A stretch of DNA of 60,520 bases from Prorocentrum cordatum (Eukaryota; Sar; Dinophyceae; Prorocentrales; Prorocentraceae). Below are positions 24,001 to 35,181 of the stretch, one piece after another. The notes under the pieces were generated by a model that worked only from the letters and a program-made list of their open reading frames with translations, had not been told where the DNA came from and did no database searches. The DNA lies in assembly GCA_963575745.1 (NCBI GenBank), contig CAUYUJ010012670.1, forward strand, positions 328,465 through 388,984, in the 5' to 3' direction. Within the stretch, counting starts at the first letter, position 1. Every line of letters begins with the position of its first letter. Made by a program: the position numbers and the translations under genes.

Positions 24001-27000
24001 AGGCGCGCCGCCTCAAAAGCCGCGAGCCACCGCGGCCCCGGGCCGGAACGAATACTCGAGCAACGCCGACAACGAGTCGGCCTGGGAGCGAGCAACGCCG
24101 ACAACGAGTTCGACGGGCAGCTGCAGCGACGGCGGCGTCGACCAAGGTCCTGGACCTGCTGCCCAGGGCGCGCCCGGGCCAGCCCGCGGCCGCTGCGCAT
24201 GTGCACGCGGCGCGCGAATGCACGAAGACCCTTCTGCCAAAAGAGGCGAGGCGGGGACCAGGTAGATGCTCTCACCAACCAGCTGTTCTCCGCGCGATAC
24301 CTCGGGGTGGCCGGCGCCGCGGAGCAGGCAGCAACCACCGCGGCGGAACCAGCATGGGGCCACTGCTGCCAAGATGACCTCGAAGTCATCTGCGGCCCCA
24401 TCCAGAGCCGCGGCCGCCGAGGAAGCTCCGACTACACACTCCTGGCGCGCATTTGCGGCATCCCGAGCGCAGGGGCTTGTGCGCTGGACAGGGCGCCGGC
24501 CACAGAGCACGAGCACGCTCTGGGCAACTCGCTGGATGACGCCTCGCAGAAGGCTCTCTCTCGCCGGAGCCGCTGGAGGCCACGGGATGCAGAGAGCGAA
24601 ACTCACGGGCCCCGCGGCGAAGGCAGCCTCCAGGCACTCCTCTGCCGCACCGCCTGCGGCGACTCGGCCTGGAGAGCGCCGCTGCCCTGCCGGCGCCGAG
24701 CCTCCGGGCCCGCCGCAACCTGCCTACGGCTACGGCGACGCCCCAGGCTGCGCCGGGGGGCGACACCGCCCACGCGGCGGATGTACAGGCCCCGCGCACC
24801 ACGCAAGCGCAACTGGGCCAAGGCTCAGTGGGGGGGCCCGTCCGCCGCCACGACGCAGGCTGCGCGGCGCTCGCAGGATCGCGCGAAGAGCAGGGAGGCA
24901 CCGCGCACAGGGAGGCCATGCTCCCCCACGCTGCGCCGGGTAGTCCGGGGGCGCGGATGGACTTGGCCGCCCAAGCCCCGCGCCTCGCTGAGCCGCCCAT
25001 GGTCCACGCGACCAGGGTGAGCGTGAGAGGGGTCGCGCTCTGTTTCCCGGGGCCAGGTCGCACATTCTTTCCTCCCACGAGCGGGAATTGGCGCCAGGGC
25101 TGCTTGCTGAGATCTCCCAGCCAGCAACCAAAGATTCGCACTCAGAAGCACCTCCCCTACCCCTACAACCCTGATTTTCTGTATTCCACGCGGGCATCAA
25201 TAAACATCCCCCCGTGCCCCCGCCCCACACTCGCCGCGGGCGCGCAGGGGGCTGGCGCTGCAGACGCCAGGGGCACGCGAGGCTCTTGAATCCCCCCCCC
25301 AGCCAGGGGTGCTAGAGTGCACCTCTCGTAGGTCGTCGCTCACGACCACGCTGGCGCGCGTCTCCACTGCCACCAGCGCGCAGCGGACAGCGCCATCCAG
25401 ACTGCCCTGGGGGCATCAGGACTGCGCGCCCCTTCTTCGCCTGCCCCCACACACGTATGGCAGGTCGATGCCTTGACCTCGCGTGGGATGCCCTCGCCCC
25501 TAGCCCGCCCTGTCCTGGTGAGGCCCCTGCCTGAATTTGACGGCGGCTCTGGTCCTACTTTGGCCTGGCAGAGGTACCCTGCGCGATTGCTGCGCCCCCG
25601 CGCCTTGAGTTCCACGAGGTCTCTTGTTTGGACGGCGGGGGCGCCAGGGCCCAGGGCCGGTGCTTTTCCGCGCGCATGCCCTTCTCAACAGAACTAACAA
25701 CGCGCGCCGCGCCATCTGCAGTCGACGCGGGGAAGTGGGAGGGGCGGGAGCCAGGCAGGGCGCGATCGAAGGAGTGCCCGGGCGAGCTGCGCCACTCCCT
25801 AAAGAACCTGCTGAGGACCCAGGACAGCTAGTATATAGACACAGGCCACCGCGACCAGGACGGGACCCTGGCACTCAAGCCCCCTCTTGTCCCCAATCAC
25901 GGCCGTGTAGACAGAGACAAGCAGTTCTCTTCGATGCTGCCGCAGGCCGCGGCGGCAGCACAACAGGAAGCGCAGCTGAACAGGCGCAAACAAGAGGCAA
26001 GAATATAACAACCCAAGCGCCACACCCAGCAGGCCCCAACGGAATACGAACGTCTGGTCCGCCGCAGAAAGTGGACCAGCACCGGGGAACTCTCCGGAAA
26101 GCCGGGGGGGCCCGCCAAGACCAGCGCCGCCAGAACAATAGAAAACAACACACCCAGAACGAGTACCAGCTTTGCTGCCCTGCTGCCTCAAGATGGACAG
26201 TCGCGGCATTACATCGCGGAGGTACTGCCTCGGCACGACATTCCCGCCCCTCTGTTTTTCAGGACGGCTCCTGGCGAGCAGCTCCAGCGCAAAGCCACCG
26301 CCCCCCAGGAATGGGACTGCAGCACCACCTTCCGCAGGGGCCGCACAGGGCCATCACAACAACCAGAAAAAAAGACGCGATGGGCGTAGCTGCACCAATT
26401 TTCGAGAAACGAGCCCCGAGACCGAGGCAGCCCCGGACAAGCTCCTCGCAGTCTGGGCGAGCAAGCCACACCCACCTGCCACCGCCAACCTATGCTCTGC
26501 ACCCTACTACCGTAGTGGCGACGCGCCGCTGGCTTCTGCCCCTGGCCACACGGTTCGCCTGGACCTGGCGCTGATGACCCGCGCCAGGTTTGACGGGCTC
26601 CTAGCAGGCCACACGGCGCCCATTGAGGGCGCAGCTGCTGTGGCCCCCCCAGCGCCGTCCAGCCTCACGGACGCAGCGACGCTGGCCCTCGTGCCTTCGG
26701 CACTAACTCCGGCGTAACTCTGGCCTTCGGCGGTGCCTGCTGGTCGCGGCAAGGCGCTCTTGGAGCAAAGCGCGCGCTTTCTGGCAAGAAACGTGGCAAA
26801 CAAGTCCTGCGGCCAGAGGTGCTTGAGTATGACAACGCTGCTTTCCATTAGGCTGCTGCTCTGCTGCTTCTGCCCGTGGGCGTCTTTTTTTGCCTCTGCC
26901 CGCCCCTTCTTCGGCCGCGGCTTGGCCCGCTCGAGGTCAAGCGTGGCCGGCGCATTCAGCCGACATCCACATTTGGGCGCTTATACTGATGAGCGGCGCC

Positions 27001-27700
27001 TCGCCCTCGCATGTCATCGGTCTGGCGCTGCTCCCCTTTGCCAGGGCCTGCGTGCCCAGAGCGCGGGGGGCTGAAAAGGTTTGTCCGGCGCCCCTTGGCG
27101 AAATGCTCTGGATCCGTGCTAACGCATCCGGCTGCGCGGAGGTCTGTCCCCGATGCCCCCTGCGAAACATCGAACTGGCTCAGTCGCCCATCTCTTGCTA
27201 TACAAATACTGCGGTGGTCGACTGTGCAGCGCCCCTTGCTTTTCTATGGGCCTCCTCTGCCCCGCCTGCCTGCTTGCACGCTGTCCACGAAGCCCGCCTG
27301 TCTTCACCGGGTGGGGCGGGAGGGTGGGTGAACTGCCCGAACTGCGCCAGTCGCCCCTGTCGTTGGTCCCTGCGGAAGCCCATCGGGGTGGGGGAGATGT
27401 CCACGAGTCACTGCCCGACTGTCGGGACGACCAGGGCGCCAAGCGCCTTGCGAAGGTCGTGGCGGGGGGGCATGGGCGCCAGGCTCGCCTGGGCTGCGGC
27501 ACTCTGGGCCGGCACTGCCCTCGACCGACCAGGCGGCGGACGCGGCCGCCTGGGTGTGGGCGTCCGGTGGGGGCCGTGCTGTGCGCGTGCTGTGTCGGTG
27601 CTGTGGTGGCTGCCATGCCGTGTGCCGTGGCCGCGGTGCCGTGCCGCGCCGTGCCGCGGGTGTTTGCCGTGTCCTGCCGTTTGTGTGCCTCCCTGCTGTC
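24000..27700. other. GC-rich unassigned stretch
   Basis: Several frames of 150-315 codons are open on both strands (for example 24199-25020 and 25624-26574, both plus), but they are Ala/Pro/Arg/Gly-rich with no domain I can name. I report no gene. A decayed Gag-like or host sequence cannot be excluded. Confidence 0.45.
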
Positions 27701-27719
27701 AGCGGAGAGGCGGCTGTCG

Positions 27720-29334
27720 ATCGTCGGCCGTCTGCCGGGCAGCTTTCGGCTGACCCGGGAGGGGGCGCGGCCGATGTCGTCGTCGCGTCGTCGGCGTCCT
27801 CCTCGTCGGCGTCGTCGTCGTCGTCGGCGTCGTCGGCGTCAACGTCGTCCTGGTGCACCGTGAAGCCCCTTTTCTTTGACGGTGTCTCTGATCGCTGCCA
27901 TCCTCGTTGCTTGGACCGCGCGCGCATCGCGAGCATGTATTTGCCACGTTGTGTGATCGATGTTGCTTACCAAGCTGCAGGTCCTCACTTCTTGTCTCTT
28001 CGCTCCGCGACGCCGCCGCCCCCCTGCTCCTGAGCCGCGTTGTGCTGCTCTGGTTCCGTGCCGCGTGGTGCCGTGCTCCGGGCGCCTTTCGCTTCCGGTT
28101 GCCGCGTTGTGTCGTGCCGGGTCCCGTTGCCATGCCTGTTGTGTCGCGTCGGCTCCTCTTCTGCATCCACGGTAGTCTTTCGGCTGCTTGTGACGCCGGC
28201 CGTCTGTCGGACAGCACTTGGCTGTCCCGGGAGGGGGGTTGGTGACGTCGTGAGAGGGGGCACGCGCGGTCTTGGGGGGGATTTCTTCCGTCTCGGTTTC
28301 GTGGGCGTGGGGGGCGGTGTCTGCCTCCGCTCGGAAGCTGGGAGCATGGCCGACTTCCGCCGCCGGACGTTGCCAAAGTTGCCGTCCTCTGGAGCCGTCT
28401 GGTCCGGAGGGTGGGAGTTTCGCCAACCTCCGGGCCCCGCCTGTGGCGGCGGTTGGGGTTGCTTCCAACCGCCGGGCGCCTCCGTCGTCGCAGTAGTCAT
28501 GTTGATGTGCGGTTGAACAGGACTCGTGCATGCAGCATGCTGCGCTGTCCACTGATGTATTTACAATGTATTTTTCCACTGTCTACTCTAGTGAATCATA
28601 TTTTGGACAAACTGGTGTAACTCATGAGATCTTCCGTCGCCTCCTCTCTGCCACTACCTCTTACGGCATCGTGCTCGCAACCGCGTTCTCATTTTAACTG
28701 CACATTTTTCGCCGTTCTCATCTTTGCGCTTGCTCGCTGCTTCTTTGCTATTGACCACGTTTTGCTGTGAGAATGTGCAGGGTAGCCCAGTTGTTGCTTC
28801 TCTTCGCGCGCTGTGCGCTCTCTCCGCCGCTCCCCCGCCGGCCGTGCCGCGCCGTGCCTGGGTCGCGTGGGCGATCGTGCTGTGCCGTTTTTTTTTTTCT
28901 GGTGCCGTGCGGTGCTCTGGTGCCGTGTGACTCGTCGTTGGGCCGCGCCGTGCCTGTGGTGCCTTGCCGCGCTGCGGTGCTTTGGCTTTCTTGCGGGCAT
29001 TGACGCGCGCCGGCCGTCTGTCGGGCAGCCCGCGGCTGACACGGGAGGGGGCAGGCATCGAAACTGGAGCGGGCTTGTTGCACGGTTAGCACTCTGTGAG
29101 TGGAGGCCGCCAGGGCCAAGCACCGCCCAGCTGTCCGTCCGCCGCGTTACTAACGTGGCGGGGGGGAGTGCTGGCGCGGGGTGATCGTCGTCGTCGTGCT
29201 GTTGCCGTGACGTGCTGCGTCGTGGGTGCTGTGCTGCGTCGTGCGTGCCGTCGTTGTCCTGTGCGTGTTATGTCGCCGCCGTGTGATGCCGTGTTACTCG
29301 GGCAGCCCATGGCTGGCCCGGGAGGGAGCGGGCG
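27720..29334. repeat. Four dispersed copies of a roughly 45-bp motif
   Basis: A block reading GCCGTCTGTCGGGCAGC, then GGCTGACCCGGGAGGGGGCG or close variants, appears at 27720-27770, 28194-28243, 29007-29055 and, shorter, at 29291-29334. Irregular spacing (about 470, 810 and 280 bp) argues for a larger decayed repeat in which only this core is conserved. CGTGCCGTGC-type short repeats fill the spaces between. Confidence 0.7.
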
Positions 29335-29557
29335 CCATCGATGACGTTTCCTCCGCTGTTCGTCTCGTCTCCACCCGCCTTGTCTCGCTCCCCTTCTCTC
29401 CTCTTGCTGCCGCTCCCCCACCAGCGTGGCTGGGCACGCCCGCGTGCTGTCACCTGTGGCGTTGTCGCAGGTTGGGAGGATGTCGGCGCTACCCCATGCA
29501 CGCACGTGCTATTGCCGTCTTGTCGGCAGCCACTGGGCTCAACGCCGGATATTGGCG

Positions 29558-29722
29558 AGGGATCGCAGTCGCTCCCGGGGCCGGGACCGCCGCCGCCCGT
29601 CATCTCGGGACCAGCGCAGCCCTGTCAGCCGCCATAGGCGCCGCGCGGACTCGCGATCGCCCAGTCGCCGAAGGCGCCGCGCCAGCCAGCGCAGCCCTAG
29701 CTCGAGCAGCCCAGAGCCATCC
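29558..29722 (+). pseudogene. RS-rich (Arg/Ser) coding segment
   Basis: Within the open frame 29426-29893, codons about 45-99 encode an arginine/serine-rich tract (RDRSRSRGRDRRRPSS and similar, ending in a serine run). Such tracts are typical of SR splicing regulators and of some retroelement nucleic-acid-binding proteins. The tract lies directly upstream of the WW-domain frame, one frame away. The two may be parts of one protein split by an indel or an intron. It could also be a chance product of GC-rich DNA, but the Ser/Arg alternation is specific. Confidence 0.4.
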
Positions 29723-29763
29723 ATTGCTCCTACAGAGGCTGCCCCCAGTGTGGCCGGGGATGC

Positions 29764-31053
29764 TTGTGCAAGTGCTGCCCCGGGTGCCCCCGACACGTGT
29801 CTCCGACGGGCAGCCCGCCGCCCGGTGACTTGGGCGCCCCGCTGTGCTGGGTTGGCGCATCGCCCCAGCGCGAGCGGCGTGACCAGGCACTAACGCCCAA
29901 GGCGCCGCCCCCCGAGCGGGAGCCCGCTGCCGCACTTGGGGGCCCAACGATCGGGCACGCACTGCAGCTGCTGCCGCCGCTCCCACCGCCGAGGCAGCCG
30001 CCGCTCATATTCCACAGTCCGCCGAGGGCGCCGCCCCGCGCCGGGGAGCACCAGCAGCCCTCCCCAGGATCGCCGCCCGCGAGCCCGCCACCCCTCCCGC
30101 CCGGGTGGGCAGCGAGGCGAGCGATGAGTGGGGCGCTTTACTTCACGCAGCGCGCCACGGGGATCAGCCAGTGGGACCACCCAGGCGAGGCGCGGACCCC
30201 GCAGCCTGGCCCAGCAGTTGAGCTTGGGACCAGGTCCACTAGGCAGCCGTCGTTCGAGGAGTTGAAGAGGGAGTTCCAGGAGCTACAGGCCCAGCGCCTG
30301 CCTTGGGAGGAGTTCGCGAGTGCCTCTGGCAACCGCGTGTGGATGCACTCTACTTCCAACCTCATCGTCCGCGACGTCCCCCAGGAGGTGACCCAGAGGA
30401 TGAGACGCATCCAGGAGTTACGGGTCCACCTGAACGAGCATACCATCCGCGCCAAGGCCAGCCCTGCAACGCAACCGCAACCCCTTCCGGCGGGACCTCC
30501 TCCACTCGCGGCAGCCCACGCACCAGCTGACCCACTTGGACCCATGGCCGGCGCCGCTGGTCGGGTGCCGATGTCCCCAGGACCTGGGGGCGCGCCACCT
30601 GCGCTGGCTGCGGCCCCGGCCGGGCACCCTGCCTCGAGCGCGGTGCCAAGCTTGCTCGTGCCCTCCCCGGGCGCCGCGGGCGCTCCATCCGTCCTCGCCG
30701 GTGCCCCAGTCGCGCCCCTTGCCACGGGCACGGTGCGCCCACCGGCTGGTGCTGTGCGTCCAGGAGCGCCTGTGGACCCTCGCGTGTTCGCGCAGCTGTC
30801 CACCTGGGATGATGTCAAGTCGGCTCACACCGCTTGGCTTACTAAGACCCACGAGGCGGTAGGCGACATGCGCGCCGTGAAGCTCGCCCTCACCTTGCTA
30901 CCAAGTGCCAATCAGAGGTGGATTTACATAACATCATGGTTGCGCTCGGCGTCCGCGTCCTACCCCGCAAGTCTAGGCCGGCGCCCCCGGCACCGTGCGG
31001 GGTTCCGAGGGGTGACGCCACGCAGCCCGCAGTTGAAGTCACGTGGGGGCTGA
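29764..31053 (+). CDS. WW-domain protein, possible LINE ORF1 or captured host gene
   Basis: The frame has 429 codons. Residues 1-110 are Pro/Ala/Gly-rich. Residues 111-140 fit a WW domain: LPPGW at the start (W115), an aromatic Tyr-Phe centre (ALYFTQRATG) and SQWDHP at the end (W137). Residues 179-207 look like a second, degenerate WW with the last Trp replaced by Arg (LPWEEF...VRDVP). A short charged helical segment follows (residues 205-230), then more Pro/Ala-rich sequence. WW domains bind proline-rich ligands. The neighbours are an RS-rich frame upstream and a LINE endonuclease about 0.9 kb downstream on the same strand, so it may be the first ORF of that element or a splicing-type host gene it interrupts or has captured. 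An overlapping frame at 30918-31343 may carry the true continuation. The start is not certain. Confidence 0.5.
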   Translation: MCKCCPGCPRHVSPTGSPPPGDLGAPLCWVGASPQRERRDQALTPKAPPPEREPAAALGGPTIGHALQLLPPLPPPRQPPLIFHSPPRAPPRAGEHQQPSPGSPPASPPPLPPGWAARRAMSGALYFTQRATGISQWDHPGEARTPQPGPAVELGTRSTRQPSFEELKREFQELQAQRLPWEEFASASGNRVWMHSTSNLIVRDVPQEVTQRMRRIQELRVHLNEHTIRAKASPATQPQPLPAGPPPLAAAHAPADPLGPMAGAAGRVPMSPGPGGAPPALAAAPAGHPASSAVPSLLVPSPGAAGAPSVLAGAPVAPLATGTVRPPAGAVRPGAPVDPRVFAQLSTWDDVKSAHTAWLTKTHEAVGDMRAVKLALTLLPSANQRWIYITSWLRSASASYPASLGRRPRHRAGFRGVTPRSPQLKSRGG

Positions 31054-31344
31054 GCCCTAAGCAGACCATGATGTTCCAGCTCGTCAACCGTGGAGCGGGG
31101 CGGGTCTTGGTAAGGGCTTGTCGAACCGTGATCTCAGAACACATTGAGGAGCTCCTGTTCCTCTTCGGCCCCGTACAGACGGTAGTGCCAAGCTCCCCAG
31201 AACCACTCGCAGCGGCGGCGCCCGCCCCCCCGGCCACCTGCTTGTCGGCCAGGCAGATCCTTGGGGCCCCTGGCTCGGCCTCTAGCGCCGCTGACCCCGC
31301 AGCGCCCGCCGGCGGGGGCCCTCCCATGTCGCAGTATCAATGAG

Positions 31345-31960
31345 CTAGTGAAGATCCGATGGCGTCTGGCCTATGAGTGAGTCCTGCCGCCCCAGTAGCA
31401 GTTGGCGTAGTCCGTTTATTCCGTTCGGCCCCGTGAAGCCTAGCTGCGTGTAGCTGTACGCGCTCGCGCAACACCACATACACGCGCTCCCTAACGGATT
31501 AGGCTACCGGTGTTAATTCGGCGGCCTGCCTTGCATTGCCCGTATGAAACCGACATCGTTTCATGGACTGGGCCCGGCGTTCTGGGCAGTCGGAAAAGGA
31601 GCGTGCGTCAGCGTTACTCGTCCCATCCGTGCCGTTGCCCCATCTTCCCGCCTGCCGTGCTCCTGCCGGTGCTTCGTTCCTCCCTTGTGGGCTCTCGCTG
31701 TGCAGGCAAATGGATATGGATTGAATGCTCTTGCCCCCCCATCTGGTGTCGACCCCCTCATGGCATGCACACATCAAGTGGCCTCGCCCTGGCCCCCTCC
31801 CTCTTTTCGCTTCTGCTCCCACTGCCCCGCGGCCCCCCGCGGCGCCTGCTCCGTGCGCGCTTCCTAGGGGTGTAGTGACGCCAGGGCTCTCCAGCTGGAT
31901 TATGCGTTGCTTTTGGCTCAGGCCTGACCACTACCGGCCCGCGCAGGTGCGCCCCCGGGT
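31345..31960. other. Spacer between the WW frame and the LINE endonuclease
   Basis: No domain is visible in this 0.6 kb. If the WW frame is ORF1 of the element, this would be the inter-ORF region. Confidence 0.45.
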
Positions 31961-31962
31961 GC

Positions 31963-32956
31963 TTGACTGCTGGGGGCCCGATGGAACCTGAGGCGGCACT
32001 CTTGGACAGCCTGCGCACGACGGTCACGCGGTGGTTGGGGAGTGAGCATCGCCCCTTGGAGCGTGCCTCGGCTTGCCATCTGGCCCGCCGTTTCATCAGG
32101 GAGAGAGTTGCGACGCCCCTCCACGAGGCGGGCCCTCACGGGCGCCCCATCGCGTCCCCATCTGCGGGACTCATTACGGAGATGGAAGCATCAGCGTTTG
32201 CAGCGCAAGCTCTGCCTGCTCAGGACCCTGGCCCCCCTTTATGTTTTGCCATCCTCAACCCTGGCAGAACGGGCTTCCTTGCATTAGGCACGGATGCGCT
32301 GTTGGACTGGAAGCTGGAAGCCGTGGGCCACACACTCGTCGCGCGCGGAATGGATATCTGCGTGCTGCCAGGAGCCCCGTATCCACCTGGCGCGTGCCTC
32401 CCACCAGGCTATCCGTACATGTGGCTGGGGGAACGCTCCACGGAACGGGGGCCGTTGGAGTTTCTTTGTCCGCACGGAACTTTCGTATGCATCACGGCCG
32501 ATTGCGGACCTGTCTGGCCCGCGGTCTCAATGGTTTGCTATTTGGAATGAAAGTGCGTCCGATGTCGCACGAGTCCTCGTATTTTGTGCTTGCTATCCGG
32601 CTCCAGGTGGTGATGTAACCACAGGGCTATTTTTCTTGCATTCCTTGCAGGAGGTTCGGGCGCGCTACCCAAGCTCACTTTACCTCGTTCGTGGCGATGC
32701 TACTATCCACTTGTCCTACGTCCTCCGGCATGAGCCAGAGTGCAAGTATGCGCACTGTGCCCCATCAGCTGAGGACCGAGCAATTGAAGCCATGATAGGA
32801 TCTGCTCAACCTCTGGCCTGGAACCCCCCGTTGCCTACGCATTCCTCCGGCACCTGCATAGATCTGGTGCTGGCGCCCAATCACCAGGAAGTGCAGCCGG
32901 CTCATGTATCGGAGGCGCCGGGCGTTTTTTCCGATCATAGCCTTGTGGTGTGGTAA
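31963..32956 (+). pseudogene. LINE D APE-type endonuclease
   Basis: The frame 31963-32550 gives a first half with RGMDICVLPGAPYPPGACL, where the family expects the catalytic Glu strand (ILxLQET in other LINEs; no clear Glu is seen here). The second half lies in the frame 32294-32956. It contains VRGDATIHLSYVL, matching the G-D-x-N motif with the Asn changed, then GTCIDLVLAP and VFSDHSLVVW, matching the terminal S-D-H motif. The switch between frames falls near 32445-32470. A TAA follows at 32954-32956, and the same frame goes on into linker sequence to 33493. Its normal role is to nick target DNA to prime reverse transcription. Confidence 0.7.
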
Positions 32957-33799
32957 ATGCCTGTCTCATGTCCGCCACGCTACGACGTTGGCTTCGGAAG
33001 GGTTGCGTGGCGCACGGGGCCCCAGTGGGACGCGGCCCTCGATAGCGTGGCCCCCCTCCTGCACTCCCTTGCCGTGCCCATTGAATCCCTCATCGGTGAG
33101 CCGTGGCTGCGCCCATGCTGGTTAGGAGGTGGAGCCTCTAAGGCAGAACGACGCATTTTCGTGGATGCGGCAGCTTGGGCACGGGACGCATTGTACGCTA
33201 TAGTAGGCCATGCTGCGGGAGCCACGCGTGCCGTAATGCCTGGAGCTGCCCAGCGGCGGACTGCGAGGGACCTGATCAACCCGCGGGCTTTCGATGAGCA
33301 TGAAAACTTTAAACGGCCGGCGGCTGATGCGGCGTGGGCTCAACGGCACCGTACTGCAATACATTATGCGCGTTTGCGGTCGCAGGACCCCGGCTCGGCG
33401 GAGCGGTTCGTGTCACGTCTTTTGCAAAACAGCGTGCGTTCCAGATTGTGGGTGCGGAGACAGGCCGTGCCCTTGACCCCTACGGCATGCTGACGCGGAT
33501 TGAGGAGGACCTCTTTGCGCGAGTCCGCAATGACTTCCTCTTTGACGAGGCCGCTGCTACTGCGCAGAGGATAACTGGTCACTTCCATTCGTGCTGCCGG
33601 GGGCGGCCCGGAATTAGTGTCTCCGCTTGGCACGCAGGAGCAGTTGTACAGTATGCGCGAGGTGAATGACATGCTTGATGCCCTGAACCCCACGTCGGCT
33701 GCATGGAGACAGTGTTACGCATCCTTGAGATCATGTGTGCCAGTGGGCCTGTGGCTTACTAGGGCGGCGGCGAACCTATCTTGACACTGCGGTCTCACC

Positions 33800-34830
33800 A
33801 GTAATCTGTGGTCCGCCCGTCAGATCTCACCCATGCATAAGTCGGGGCCCCGCGTGGTGCGCCAACTCGCCTGCCTGCGACCCATCTCAACCCATCTCAA
33901 TCTCCACCGTGATGGCATCGGCGGTGGCTGGCCTATGCACCTCCCGGAAAAGGCGTCGGCTTGAGGCTTACTGCGCGGTGGCCCAACAAGGTGGGTTAGG
34001 CGACCCGCCTTCATGCCCAAGGCCGGGTGGCACAGGGCCTACCTGTGTACCGACTGGCCACTGCTAGATGACTTCCTCGCTTCCGACCGTCCAGCCGTGG
34101 CCTGGCAAGGCCTTGCGTCATTGCCTTTGGAGCTAGGGGGTGGCACTGCACAAAGCCGGCGGTTTAGCACACCCTGCGGCGGCAGCGGGGGCGGCGGCGG
34201 CGGCTGCTGCGGAGCCCGCGCCTCAGGCTAGCAATTGCGCGAGGATCCGGGAGTTGGCGACCCGGTTGCCGTCGGAAGCCGACTGCGCTTACCGAGTGGA
34301 CTTGTTAAGGGAGTGGCAGTTGCCTCCCTGGCCATTTGTGGACGACTTGACCGTCGCGTGCTCCTCTCCAGGTGCCCTGCGCGCGATCGCGTCGTCGAAA
34401 GCAGAATCGGCTTGCTCACGGTACGCCTACCGCACCTGGGCGCACTTCAACTACGCCTCAGGGAAGACCGCGGCTCTTGTCATGTGTGGCAGCGCCCCAC
34501 CTGGGGATGTTGGTTGCCCCGTGGTCTCTCAGAAAGCAATATTGGGCGTCCTTTTTGCCGATGCCTTGTCGTTCGCCCCCCTGTTATAGGCAACGGTGGC
34601 CAGGGGGCACTCTCTTTTTGAAAGTGTCCTCTTTGCGGGGGTCTCGGGCGGCTTCGCCTTGCCTGTCCTGTGTGCAGTGGTGCCAGCCCGCGTTAAGTCG
34701 GCAGGCCTGGGCTGGCGAGCACGTACACTTCTTGGGAGGCCAACGAGGTGGAGCGAAAGACCTCTACCAAACCGAGGCCACCTAGCGGCTCTTTCTACCG
34801 CCCGCCGCGCCCAGGTGAGGGCTGAGTGAG
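33800..34830 (+). pseudogene. LINE D reverse transcriptase remnant
   Basis: Fingers-like sequence (LWSARQISPMHKSGPRVV, then LACLRPIS) begins near 33807. RT motif C appears as PPWPFVDDLTVACSS in the frame 34140-34589. About 30 codons later comes AHFNYASGKTAALVMCG, the usual post-C segment with N-x-x-K-T. The frame is closed by a TAG at 34587-34589 but stays open beyond it into a hydrophobic post-RT stretch (34596-34829). The distance from fingers to motif C is too short for a complete palm. Confidence 0.65.
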
Positions 34831-35181
34831 CCGCCGCGGGGGCTGACGGTACGGCGCGACGCGACCGCGGGCGCGGGCGTGGGCGCCCGACCGGACGTCG
34901 CCACAAGCAGTATGAAATGAAGCGAGAAAGAGAAGGCCAGGCAGGAGTGGCTCGCACGCTGGAGGAGACACCGCCCATTGAGCCCGCAGGCGCTCGGTCC
35001 GCGAGCGGCCCCCTGACCACGAAGAGGGGCAGGGCCGCCCAGGCCCAGGCGACGCCCTGGGAGCGAAGCCTGTCTGCGGCGGCCTCGACGCCCGAGCCTC
35101 AGCACTCGGCGCCGGCAGGATCTGGCAGGGTCCACGCTGCTGACCCCATAACCGAGGCGCCCTGCGGAAGGGCAGGAGCTG

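Larger units (their letters stand above)
31963..34830 (+). mobile_element. Broken non-LTR retrotransposon (LINE D)
   Basis: On the plus strand an APE-type endonuclease, a linker, an RT and a post-RT segment follow one another in LINE ORF2 order. They are scattered over all three frames and carry stops at 32954-32956 (TAA) and 34587-34589 (TAG). The RT is shorter than normal and its motifs A and B cannot be read cleanly, so a deletion is likely near 33900-34200. It ends close to the tyrosine-recombinase remnant. I infer an old, inactive copy. Confidence 0.75.
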
